Of a DNA stretch of 17,850 bases, positions 5,120-12,552 are shown in pieces. Positions within the stretch are counted from its first letter, which is position 1, and every line of letters starts with the position of its first letter. The translations under genes and the position numbers were made by a program. Origin of the DNA: an uncultured Clostridia bacterium (GTDB taxonomy: Bacteria; Bacillota; Clostridia; Oscillospirales; Oscillospiraceae); contig CAMEIK010000007.1 in NCBI GenBank assembly GCA_945918315.1, positions 1 to 17,850 on the forward strand, in the 5' to 3' direction. The notes beneath the pieces are model-generated. The model had not been told where the DNA came from and did no database searches. It saw only the letters and a list, made by a program, of their open reading frames with translations.

Positions 5120-6766
5120 ATGGATTATCAGGCTTTAGCGGATCTTCTTTTTCCCAACGTGACACAAACCGCGGAGGATCTTGAAAAGCGTTTCCCTCCC
5201 CGTAATCTTCCGGAGGGCGCTGTCATCACCCGGATGGCTCCCTCTCCTACCGGCTTTGTCCATTTGGGCAATCTGGTCCAGGGTTTGACCAGTGAACGTA
5301 TGGCACACCAGTCCGGCGGTGTGCTCTTTCTTCGGGTTGAGGACACCGATGCCAAGCGGGAGGTCCCCGGCGCCGTAGAAGTTCTGATTGAAACCCTGAA
5401 GCATTATGGCATTCACTTTGACGAAGGTGCCACCATGGACGGTGACAGCGGCGCATACGGCCCTTACCGTCAGCGTCAGCGGGCAGATATTTATCATGTC
5501 TACGCGAAAAAGCTGGTTGCCGAGGGAAAGGCCTATCCCTGCTTCTGCACTGAGGAAGAACTGTCCTCCATGCGGGAACAGCAGGAAAAAAACAAGGAAA
5601 CCACAGGCTACTATGGGAAATACGCTCTCTGGCGTGACCGTTCCCTGGAGGAAATCCGGTTTCAGCTGGATGCCGGAAAGCCCTGGGTTCTCCGGTTCCG
5701 TTCCACCGGAGATATCAGCCACCAGTTCAAGTACAACGATCTTGTGAAGGGCGAACTGACGGTTACCGAGAACAATGTGGATCAGGTTTTGCTCAAGTCC
5801 GACGGCATTCCCACTTACCATTTCGCTCACGCTGTTGATGATCATCTGATGCGTACAACCCACGTTGTTCGCGGCGACGAATGGCTGCCCAGCCTGCCTT
5901 TCCATATTCAGCTTTTTGGAGCCCTTGGTTTCAAGCTGCCCAAATATGTCCACATTGGGCCACTGATGAAAATGGACGGCACTTCCAAGCGTAAACTCAG
6001 CAAGCGGAAGGATCCGGAACTGGCTCTGACCTACTACAAGGCGGAGGGCTTCCCTGTCCAGGCTGTTTACGAATACATTATGACCCTCTTAAACTCCAAC
6101 TACGAAGACTGGCGCAGAGCCAATCCCACGGCTCCTGCTTCCGCTTTCAAATTCAGCCCCAAGAAGCTGAATCCTGCCGGAAACCTCTTTGACTATGCCA
6201 AGCTGACGGATGTATCCAAGAATGAGATCGCGAAAATGGATGCGGAAACGGTATATGGCCTGCTTGTAGAATGGGCGGAGGAGTTTGATCCGGATTTTGC
6301 GGACAAGCTTAAGAAGGACCCTGCGTATGCCAAGGCCATTCTTGCTATCGGTCGTGGCGGAAAAAAGCCCAGAAAGGATCTGGCAACCTGGAAAGAAGCC
6401 AAACCTTATATGGGATTCTTCTATGACGACTATCTGGAACCGCCTGTATTTGACCCCAAGTTTGAGAAAGCAACCATTCAAGCCGCCCTTTCCAAATTTA
6501 TGGACTCCTTCGACCCGAATGACGATTCCACAGTATGGTTTGATAAGGTTAAGGCCATTACAACGGAAATGGGCTTTACCACAGATATGAAGGCTTATAA
6601 GGCAGACCCCAGCGCCTTTCCCGGAACCGTGGCGGATATTTCCACATTCCTGCGTGTTGCCGTCACCGGCAAAACCGCTTCTCCGGATCTCTATACCGTA
6701 ATGAAGCTTCTGGGAAAAGACCGTACAATCGGACGGATCCGCGACGCCATTGCCTCCCTGAGCTGA
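5120..6766 (+). CDS. gltX: Glutamyl-tRNA synthetase
   Basis: This 548-residue class I aminoacyl-tRNA synthetase charges tRNA-Glu with glutamate. The ATP-binding HIGH-type motif is APSPTGFVHLGN (HLGN at residues 48-51), and the KMSKS-type loop is KLSKR near residues 292-296. About 35 residues precede the catalytic core. The acceptor-binding insert keeps the CFC pair of the zinc site found in some GluRS (YPCFCTEEEL), but the second Cys/His pair is replaced by GKYALW, so zinc binding is doubtful. The alpha-helical anticodon-binding half ends RTIGRIRDAIASLS. The ATG at 5120 has AAGAGG 8 bases upstream. It is a single-gene unit with its own promoter. Whether it also charges tRNA-Gln (non-discriminating type) cannot be decided here. 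Confidence 0.97.
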   Translation: MDYQALADLLFPNVTQTAEDLEKRFPPRNLPEGAVITRMAPSPTGFVHLGNLVQGLTSERMAHQSGGVLFLRVEDTDAKREVPGAVEVLIETLKHYGIHFDEGATMDGDSGAYGPYRQRQRADIYHVYAKKLVAEGKAYPCFCTEEELSSMREQQEKNKETTGYYGKYALWRDRSLEEIRFQLDAGKPWVLRFRSTGDISHQFKYNDLVKGELTVTENNVDQVLLKSDGIPTYHFAHAVDDHLMRTTHVVRGDEWLPSLPFHIQLFGALGFKLPKYVHIGPLMKMDGTSKRKLSKRKDPELALTYYKAEGFPVQAVYEYIMTLLNSNYEDWRRANPTAPASAFKFSPKKLNPAGNLFDYAKLTDVSKNEIAKMDAETVYGLLVEWAEEFDPDFADKLKKDPAYAKAILAIGRGGKKPRKDLATWKEAKPYMGFFYDDYLEPPVFDPKFEKATIQAALSKFMDSFDPNDDSTVWFDKVKAITTEMGFTTDMKAYKADPSAFPGTVADISTFLRVAVTGKTASPDLYTVMKLLGKDRTIGRIRDAIASLS

Positions 6767-6772
6767 AAATTA

Positions 6773-6942
6773 TTAAGGCAACACCGCACAATTCGGCAAG
6801 AGCCGGTGGCGCGGGATTTTTCCTCAGCCGAACGTTTGGAAAACAGAGGAATCCTTGGTGTATTTCCTGTTTTCCAAACTGCGCGGATGGGGGAAACCAC
6901 CCGCCATCCGGCCGCAGACGCATTTGTGCGGTGTTGCTTTAA
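6773..6942. repeat. MITE-like element, copy 2 (170 bp), with internal hairpins
   Basis: The ends are TTAAGGCAACACCGCACAA (6773-6791) and TTGTGCGGTGTTGCTTTAA (6924-6942), an inverted repeat with 18 of 19 positions matching and the same terminus as the element at 4206-4297. The core has further pairing: GTTTGGAAAACAG (6834-6846) with its complement at 6867-6879, GGATGG/CCATCC near 6885-6909, and CGGC/GCCG close to the left end. No convincing gene lies inside. It sits between convergent gltX and mrp, and its right end merges with the shared terminator. Confidence 0.85.
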
Positions 6943-6980
6943 AACCCGTGTCGGTCAACAGGTGACCGGCACGGGTTTTT
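6941..6980. terminator. Bidirectional terminator between convergent gltX and mrp
   Basis: AAAACCCGTG-T-CGGTCA pairs with TGACCG-G-CACGGGTTTT, a 17-bp stem with one T-G wobble. A T-run follows on the plus strand and, through the leading A's, on the minus strand. It serves gltX in one direction and mrp (stop at 6988) in the other. Confidence 0.93.
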
Positions 6981-6987
6981 AGCAGGA

Positions 6988-7809
6988 TTACAGGGAACGG
7001 ATCGCATCGATCACCGGGGAAACAGCGGCGGTATCCACTGTCTCCATCAAGCCGTTGTCATACACTTTCGCAACCTCCGGATCGATGGGCAAGCGGGCAA
7101 GAACAGGAATGCCCAGTGATGCAGCAGTTTCATCCAGATGACTTTCCCCAAAAACATGGATCTTCTTCCCGCAATCCGGGCAGCAAAGATAGGAATAGTT
7201 CTCCACAAAGCCAAGCACGGGAATATGCATCATATTGGCCATCTTGACAGCCTTTGTGACAATCATGGAAACCAGGTCCTGAGGACTGGTAACAATAACC
7301 ACACCGTCCACGGGGATGCTCTGGAACACCGTCAGCGGAACATCTCCGGTTCCGGGGGGCATATCCACAAACAGGTAATCCACATCTTCCCAGATCACAT
7401 CCGTCCAGAACTGCTTCACGGCACCCGCAATCACAGGGCCGCGCCAAACGACAGGATCCGCCGGATCATCCAAAAGCAGATTGATGGACATTACCTGAAT
7501 ACCGCCGCGGCTCAGCGCGGGATAAAGGCCATCCTCATTGGCTCCCTGACATTCCTGTACGCCAAAGGCTGTGGGGACGGAAGGTCCGGTAATGTCGGCA
7601 TCCAATATGCCGACACGCTTTCCTTCCCGGGCCATGGCAACCGCCAGCATGGACGAGACTGTGGATTTTCCCACGCCACCCTTACCGGAAACCACGGCAA
7701 TCACTTTTTTTACGCTGGATTTTGGATTCAGGCTGGCAATCAGACTTTCCGCCTTACGATCGGCGCAATCCGAACCGCAGGAAGAACAATTTCCGTTGCA
7801 AGAACTCAT
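6988..7809 (-). CDS. mrp: Mrp/NBP35-family P-loop ATPase, iron-sulfur cluster carrier
   Basis: This 273-residue protein has a deviant Walker A SGKGGVGKST (residues 41-50), ILDADITGPSVP and VDMPPGTGD. These motifs define the Mrp/ApbC/NBP35 group of MinD-like ATPases, which bind and transfer Fe-S clusters to target proteins. Four cysteines at the N-terminus (C4, C8, C11, C15) resemble the ferredoxin-like N-terminal cluster site of NBP35 forms. CPDC at residues 210-213 is the conserved CxxC that bridges a cluster between two subunits. The start ATG at 7809-7807 has AGGAG 9 bases upstream. It has its own consensus promoter and ends at the terminator shared with gltX. There is no DUF59 domain in front, unlike many other bacterial Mrp proteins. 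Confidence 0.93.
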   Translation of the reverse strand: MSSCNGNCSSCGSDCADRKAESLIASLNPKSSVKKVIAVVSGKGGVGKSTVSSMLAVAMAREGKRVGILDADITGPSVPTAFGVQECQGANEDGLYPALSRGGIQVMSINLLLDDPADPVVWRGPVIAGAVKQFWTDVIWEDVDYLFVDMPPGTGDVPLTVFQSIPVDGVVIVTSPQDLVSMIVTKAVKMANMMHIPVLGFVENYSYLCCPDCGKKIHVFGESHLDETAASLGIPVLARLPIDPEVAKVYDNGLMETVDTAAVSPVIDAIRSL

Positions 7810-7841
7810 GTTGTATACTCCTTTATTATTTGAATGCCTAT

Positions 7842-7870
7842 ATTATAGGACAGCTGTCAAACGCTGTCAA
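7842..7870 (-). promoter_or_regulatory. Consensus sigma-A promoter of mrp with a direct repeat over the -35
   Basis: The minus strand reads TTGACA (plus 7870-7865), a 17-base spacer and TATAAT (plus 7847-7842), a perfect promoter. A second TTGACA at 7860-7855 makes an 8-bp direct repeat (GCTGTCAA on the plus strand, 7853-7860 and 7863-7870) with a 10-base period. Confidence 0.9.
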
Positions 7871-7892
7871 CCGAAATCCACAGAGCCGGCAA

Positions 7893-9002
7893 TCAGTCTG
7901 CCGACTCCGGCTGTTCCCAGTTCAGCTTCTTCATAATCCGGTTGTACTCTTCCGAAGAAGGTTCATAGGGCGTTGGCTGGTAATTATTGGAGGTAGTGAT
8001 CGAACTGATACATACCGGATGGACATCCACCTGCTCCAGGCGAGTGCCTTCTAGCGCACTGCGGGTTATGGTAAGCTGAACCACAGCGCTGTCATAGTCT
8101 CTGGGAGAAGTATTTCCGCCAAAGCTGAAATTTCCCAGGGAATAGCAAATGATTCCGTCGCCGTATCTCTCAATCGGCTGAAGAACATGGGGGTGATGCC
8201 CCCAAATCACATCCGCGCCGGCATCGATAATGGCATGTGCCAACTCGACCTGGTTGGAAGCTGGGACGTAGGCATACTCAATGCCCCAATGAACCGCAAA
8301 GATTATGAAATCCGCACCCTGTTCTTTCAGAGAGGTGATCCCCCTCACGATTTCTTCCTGATCCAGCTTATAGTACATCGCAGCGTAAATACCAACCTGA
8401 AAACCATCACCAAGGGGAATCATTACAGACGAATCCCGCTCCACATAGGATATCCCGGCTCCATTCAACGTATCCAGAGTGGATTGATAGCCATTTGTAC
8501 CATAATCCTCGGCGTGATTATTGGCAAGCGTTACCGCTTCCACGCTCCCCTCTGTCAGAATATTGAAATAGTCCGTTGGGCCCCGAAAATTAAATACCTT
8601 ATTGGGTGTCGGCAAACCGTTGTCTACAAGGGGACCTTCCAAATTGACCAGCGTCAAATCGTCCTCGGCAAAATAGCACTGCACGTTCCGAAAGGGATGG
8701 CCATAATCCTCCCCAATGGTACGAATAAACCCCAGATCTGCATAGTAAACCAGTTCGGTTGCCCCCAGGGTACAGTCACCTGCCAGGGAAATCACATAAT
8801 TCTCTTCCTCGGGTTCCGTCTCGGGAGGCAGGGTTTCCGGCTCTGTCATGACCGAAACGGATGTTTCCGGGATGCTTTCCACAGCTTCTGTCTCAGACCC
8901 CTGCTGAATACTCACTTCCTTCTTCCGACATGCGGAAAGCGAAATACACAGAAGCATCGCAAACAAAAGCAGAAAACATATTCCTTTTTTCATTTTATTC
9001 AT
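7893..9002 (-). CDS. CapA-family (PgsA-like) metallophosphatase-fold lipoprotein
   Basis: This 369-residue protein starts at the ATG at 9002-9000, with AGAGGGA 6 bases upstream. A lipoprotein signal is clear: KK, a hydrophobic stretch and the lipobox LSAC with Cys25, so it should be lipid-anchored outside the membrane. A Glu/Pro/Thr-rich linker (about residues 36-67) follows. The CapA fold begins at VISLAGDCTLGA (D76) and continues with VNLEGP (N120, E122), LANNHAEDYG (161-168), FAVHWGIEY, WGHHPHVLQ and SLGNFSFGG, the typical metal-ligand motifs. The family was named for poly-gamma-glutamate capsule proteins, but most members lie outside such clusters and have unknown substrates; no capB or capC is nearby. 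It is the last gene of the comEC cluster, 52 bases after the ABC-F gene. Confidence 0.9.
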   Translation of the reverse strand: MNKMKKGICFLLLFAMLLCISLSACRKKEVSIQQGSETEAVESIPETSVSVMTEPETLPPETEPEEENYVISLAGDCTLGATELVYYADLGFIRTIGEDYGHPFRNVQCYFAEDDLTLVNLEGPLVDNGLPTPNKVFNFRGPTDYFNILTEGSVEAVTLANNHAEDYGTNGYQSTLDTLNGAGISYVERDSSVMIPLGDGFQVGIYAAMYYKLDQEEIVRGITSLKEQGADFIIFAVHWGIEYAYVPASNQVELAHAIIDAGADVIWGHHPHVLQPIERYGDGIICYSLGNFSFGGNTSPRDYDSAVVQLTITRSALEGTRLEQVDVHPVCISSITTSNNYQPTPYEPSSEEYNRIMKKLNWEQPESAD

Positions 9003-9054
9003 AGATCATCCCTCTTTCCGCGAAAGAATACGCAGGGAAAGGCAGATCTGACTG

Positions 9055-10917
9055 TTATTCACTGAACTGCTCCCACTGCTCCATCCGTTCCATAAGCGTA
9101 GCTTCCAACTCTTCCTTTTCTCCCAAAAGCCGCGTAAGCTCCTGATAATCTGAAGCAGCTTCCTCGATTTTCTTATCCAGCAAAGCGATGTTCTGCTCTA
9201 ACTTCTCAATCTCCCGCTCCAAAGCACGAACACGCTTCTCTGAATCCTTTGTTCCACCTTTGGGCTTGTCTTTCTTTGGCTTCACGGGAGCCGCTGTCAA
9301 TGTTTTCATTGCGGCTTCATGCTCCAGAATAGATCGGTATTTCTGATAACCGCAGGGGAAATCTCGAATCCCACCATCCTGCAGAAGCCAAATACGTTCC
9401 GCAAACTTTTCAATAAAGTACCGGTCGTGGGACACAAACAGCAAGGTCCCCTCAAATTCTTCAATCGCCGCTTCCACCCATTCCCGGGAAGCGATGTCAA
9501 GGTGGTTTGTTGGCTCATCCAGGATGAGCAGGTTTATTTTTTCATCCATGAGCATACACAGCCGCAGACGGGACTGCTCTCCGCCGGAGAGAGTTCCCAC
9601 CGTTTTAAACACGTCCTCTCCCTGAAAAAGGAACGCGCCCAACCGATCCCGGGCTGTCTGTGGCGTGCAGTTCTTTTCATAGAGCATGGTATCGTAGAGG
9701 CTCCGCTCCGGATGGTCAAAACGAAGAATCTGGGGCAGATATCCGATCTTGACCGTAGGTCCGAACTGAATTTTTCCCTGACAGGCTTCCTCTCCCAGCA
9801 GGCAATTCAGGAATGTGGTCTTTCCGCTTCCATTGTCCCCCAGCAGCGCAATCCGTTCTCCGCCTTCCACATTCAGGTTTACATCAGCGAAAAGCATATG
9901 CTCGCCATAGGATTTGGACAAGCCCTTGAGCTTGAAAACCACATCACCGGAAAAATCCTTCTCTCCGAAGGAGGCCTTCATTGTCCGCTCTTTCTTCGGT
10001 TTCTCCGTCTTCCTGATGCGTTCCATCCGATGCTGGATAGACATTGCCCGGCGGTACAAAGTCCGGTTGTTGATGCCCCAGCCCTTCATCCGCTCTACAG
10101 TAAAGCCCAGCTGTTTTAGCTTTGCCTGCTCCTGCTCATACTGCTTCATCTGCAAGTCAAAACGAGCCTGCTTTTCATCCATATAAAAAGAATAATTGCC
10201 GGAATAGAACTCCGCGTGGCCATCGGTGATTTCAATCACTCTTTGGGCAACACGGTCGATAAAATATCGGTCATGAGAGATGGTCAGCACAGTTCCTTTG
10301 AAGGCATTCACATAGCTTTCCAACCATTCGACGCTGCGAAGATCCAGGTGGTTGGTGGGTTCGTCCAGCAGGAGAATATCCGTCTTTTCCAAAAGAAGCC
10401 TTGCCAGATTGACACGGGTCTTCTCTCCCCCGGAAAGGCTGTCAAACTCCTGCCGGCGCTGCTGCCTGGTAATCCCCAGACCATTGCAGATCTTATCGGT
10501 TTCCACATCGGTTTCATAGCCGCCTCCTGCCTGAAACGCGGCAGCAAGCCGGTCATATTCCCGCAGAAGCTCCCCATTTGTATCCTGCTGCATCTGCCTT
10601 TCGATGGTCTCCATGCGCCGGCGGATATTCCAAAGACCGGAAAAGGCGGAATGAAGAACATCCTCAACCAGATATCCCTGAGGAAAATGGGGAATCTGAG
10701 AAATAAGTCCCACACGCTTGTTGGGGTTCACATACACCTCACCGTCGTCAAAGTCCATTTCCCCGGTGAGTATTTTCAGGAGTGTCGTTTTCCCGCAGCC
10801 GTTTCTGCCAAGGATAGCAACACGCTCCCCCTCCTGAATTTCAAAGGTCAGGCCATCCAGAAGGTTTTCCCCGATTACAAAAAACTTTACAAGATTTTTA
10901 ACAGAAATATCAACCAT
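9055..10917 (-). CDS. ABC-F family ATPase, ribosome-associated translation factor (Uup/YfmR-like)
   Basis: This 620-residue soluble protein has two ABC domains and no membrane segments. The first has Walker A GRNGCGKTT (37-45), signature LSGGEKTR (about 160) and Walker B LLLDEPTNHLD (about 180-190). The second has GDNGSGKTT (about 359), LSGGEQSR (about 441) and LLILDEPTNHLD (about 465). The linker between them is basic and helical (GWGINNRTLYRRAMSIQHRM), as in the tRNA-contacting P-site motif. A Lys-rich spacer and a coiled coil (about 540-615) form the C-terminal domain. ABC-F proteins bind the ribosomal E site and relieve stalling; some give antibiotic protection, but the long C-terminal coiled coil favours a housekeeping role. 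It overlaps rnmV by 8 bases, with GGAG 7 bases before the ATG. Confidence 0.93.
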   Translation of the reverse strand: MVDISVKNLVKFFVIGENLLDGLTFEIQEGERVAILGRNGCGKTTLLKILTGEMDFDDGEVYVNPNKRVGLISQIPHFPQGYLVEDVLHSAFSGLWNIRRRMETIERQMQQDTNGELLREYDRLAAAFQAGGGYETDVETDKICNGLGITRQQRRQEFDSLSGGEKTRVNLARLLLEKTDILLLDEPTNHLDLRSVEWLESYVNAFKGTVLTISHDRYFIDRVAQRVIEITDGHAEFYSGNYSFYMDEKQARFDLQMKQYEQEQAKLKQLGFTVERMKGWGINNRTLYRRAMSIQHRMERIRKTEKPKKERTMKASFGEKDFSGDVVFKLKGLSKSYGEHMLFADVNLNVEGGERIALLGDNGSGKTTFLNCLLGEEACQGKIQFGPTVKIGYLPQILRFDHPERSLYDTMLYEKNCTPQTARDRLGAFLFQGEDVFKTVGTLSGGEQSRLRLCMLMDEKINLLILDEPTNHLDIASREWVEAAIEEFEGTLLFVSHDRYFIEKFAERIWLLQDGGIRDFPCGYQKYRSILEHEAAMKTLTAAPVKPKKDKPKGGTKDSEKRVRALEREIEKLEQNIALLDKKIEEAASDYQELTRLLGEKEELEATLMERMEQWEQFSE

Positions 10918-11509
10918 TGTCTGTCTCCAAAGCTGTAAGCTCAGCCTTTAGTTCGTCCAGCGAATACAGCACATTCAGCGCCTGAAGCAGGGCATTTGCG
11001 CTCAAATGCTCAGGAAAGTCCAGCGCTTTTATCAGCATCTCCCTTTTTTTGCGGCTGTCATGGCCACCGGAAAGCCCAAGCTCCATCATATCCTGCTTTG
11101 TGATTTCACCGGAAGACGAAACATCCAGGCCATCAAAAGTGGCCCCCGCGCGGCGAAGCGCTTCCAGAATTACTTCCGGTTTCATGCCCTCAACGCCCAG
11201 CTTTCCCTCTTTTCCGGGTGCAGACTTCCGTTTTTCCTTACCAGGAATATCCGGGATATAGGCGTGCTTCAGGTACTTTTCGGGTATCGCGCTTTTAATG
11301 CGATTGCGGATCACAAAGCCCGCCCCATCGGAATCCGTAAAAACAATCAGTCCCAGCTTTTCCGCCGCTCTTCGCAAAAGCAGCATCTTTTCCCGGTCCC
11401 TGAAAATTCCAAATCCGTCAGTCTGAAAAATGGGTGCGTCAACAATCTGACTGAGGGTATTTTTATCATATCTTCCCTCCACCACAATTGCCTCACGGAT
11501 CTTAACCAT
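10910..11509 (-). CDS. rnmV: Ribonuclease M5, 5S rRNA maturase
   Basis: This 199-residue protein begins with a Toprim domain: VVEGRYDKNTL carries the catalytic glutamate (E11), and VFTDSDGAGFVIRNRI carries the D59-x-D61 pair. The following segment (HAYIPDIPGKEKR, then GVEGMKPEVILEALRRAG) is specific to RNase M5 rather than to primases. The enzyme trims 5S rRNA precursors on the ribosome, typically with ribosomal protein L18. The ATG at 11509-11507 has AGGAGG 6 bases upstream. Its first 8 bases overlap the end of holA and its last 8 overlap the ABC-F start, so translation should be coupled. In Bacillus subtilis rnmV is next to ksgA; here it lies between holA and an ABC-F gene. Confidence 0.95.
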   Translation of the reverse strand: MVKIREAIVVEGRYDKNTLSQIVDAPIFQTDGFGIFRDREKMLLLRRAAEKLGLIVFTDSDGAGFVIRNRIKSAIPEKYLKHAYIPDIPGKEKRKSAPGKEGKLGVEGMKPEVILEALRRAGATFDGLDVSSSGEITKQDMMELGLSGGHDSRKKREMLIKALDFPEHLSANALLQALNVLYSLDELKAELTALETDNG

Positions 11510-12548
11510 GCTTCGCCTCCTGTGCCAAGGTCAGAATCATCATTTCCAGCAGCCTCTGCTGATCATCAAAAGAGGTCTTCATCCGGTAGTCTGTTTCGAG
11601 GATCCGTTCCGATGCCCTGCGCAGAAAGGCGGGCGACAGGTTCCGGGCCGCCGTCATTGCCTGCCGGGCAGCCTTGTCCCAGATTCCAAGAAATTCCTTC
11701 AATTCATCGGCACTTTTCCCCCGGTCAAGAAATACTCTTGCCGCGGACAGTCTGCGGAAGCTGCTTCCTACGGCGCCGAGAATCGGGATCGGCTCCTGCT
11801 GCATCTTGAGAAGCTGACTCAGCTTTTCCAATGCTCCCCGGTAATCACCGGCACAAAGCATATCGGTCATTTGAAATACCACCGCATCCAGCACTGGTTC
11901 CGTTACCGCGTCAATATCCGCCCGGCAGATCTCCGGCGCGCCGGAAAAGGCGCAGATTTTCTCAATTTCACCGTTCAGCGCCGTCATGGTTCCGCCTGTG
12001 ATCTCAATCAGATACGCGCACAGCTCTGAGGAGATCCGTTTGTCATGGGCAGCAAAATGCCTGCCTACCCAAGGGATCAGATCCCGCTGATCCTGCCGGG
12101 CAAAATTCACGGCAAGGCCGCTGCTTTCCATTGCCTCCCAAAGTTTCCGCATTCGTTTGTCCGGCTTCCAGGGCGCGGTAATAAAGGTAAATACAACGGT
12201 GCAGTATTCCGGGATATCCCGAAAAATCTCAGCAAGACGGTTTCTGTCATCCTCCAGCAGCTTAAACAGCTCCACATCATCCACCTGGATCATGGTCTTT
12301 TCCGCCATCATAGGAAGCATCTCAACCGCATCGGCAAAATCTGTGATTGACCATGTTTCTTCTGTGAACCTATGGAAATTAAAGGATTCCGTAACCGGAT
12401 CTAATATCATTTTTTTCAGAGAGGCCAGATGATATGTCAGAAGAAAGGTTTCTTCCCCGTAGAAGAAATACAGTCTGCCCGGTTTTTTCTCCTTGATTGC
12501 CTGCTTCAGCTCCCGGAGGCTATTGTCTGTACTTTGCTTCTTCGCCAT
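11502..12548 (-). CDS. holA: DNA polymerase III delta subunit (clamp loader)
   Basis: This is a 348-residue protein of normal length. The AAA+-like first domain opens with GRLYFFYGEETFLLTYHL, and the second holds FTFITAPWKPDKRMRKLWEAM. The C-terminal collar domain includes VFQMTDMLCAGDYRGALEKL and ILGAVGSSFRRLSAARVFL. Delta opens the beta sliding clamp during clamp loading; like other delta subunits it lacks a functional Walker A. The start is very strong: AGGAGGTGAT on the minus strand, 3 bases before the ATG, and it contains the TGA stop of comEC. The comEC-holA pairing is also found in Bacillus subtilis, which supports both calls. Confidence 0.95.
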   Translation of the reverse strand: MAKKQSTDNSLRELKQAIKEKKPGRLYFFYGEETFLLTYHLASLKKMILDPVTESFNFHRFTEETWSITDFADAVEMLPMMAEKTMIQVDDVELFKLLEDDRNRLAEIFRDIPEYCTVVFTFITAPWKPDKRMRKLWEAMESSGLAVNFARQDQRDLIPWVGRHFAAHDKRISSELCAYLIEITGGTMTALNGEIEKICAFSGAPEICRADIDAVTEPVLDAVVFQMTDMLCAGDYRGALEKLSQLLKMQQEPIPILGAVGSSFRRLSAARVFLDRGKSADELKEFLGIWDKAARQAMTAARNLSPAFLRRASERILETDYRMKTSFDDQQRLLEMMILTLAQEAKHG

Positions 12549-12552
12549 ATCA

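Noticed and set aside
6663-6923. Small open frame spanning the end of gltX and repeat copy 2
   Set aside because: Half of it is antisense to gltX and half is the structured core of the repeat; there is no ribosome site or domain.
8187-9065. 292-codon plus-strand open frame opposite the CapA-like gene
   Set aside because: It is a shadow frame; the minus strand encodes a lipoprotein signal and a full CapA motif set.
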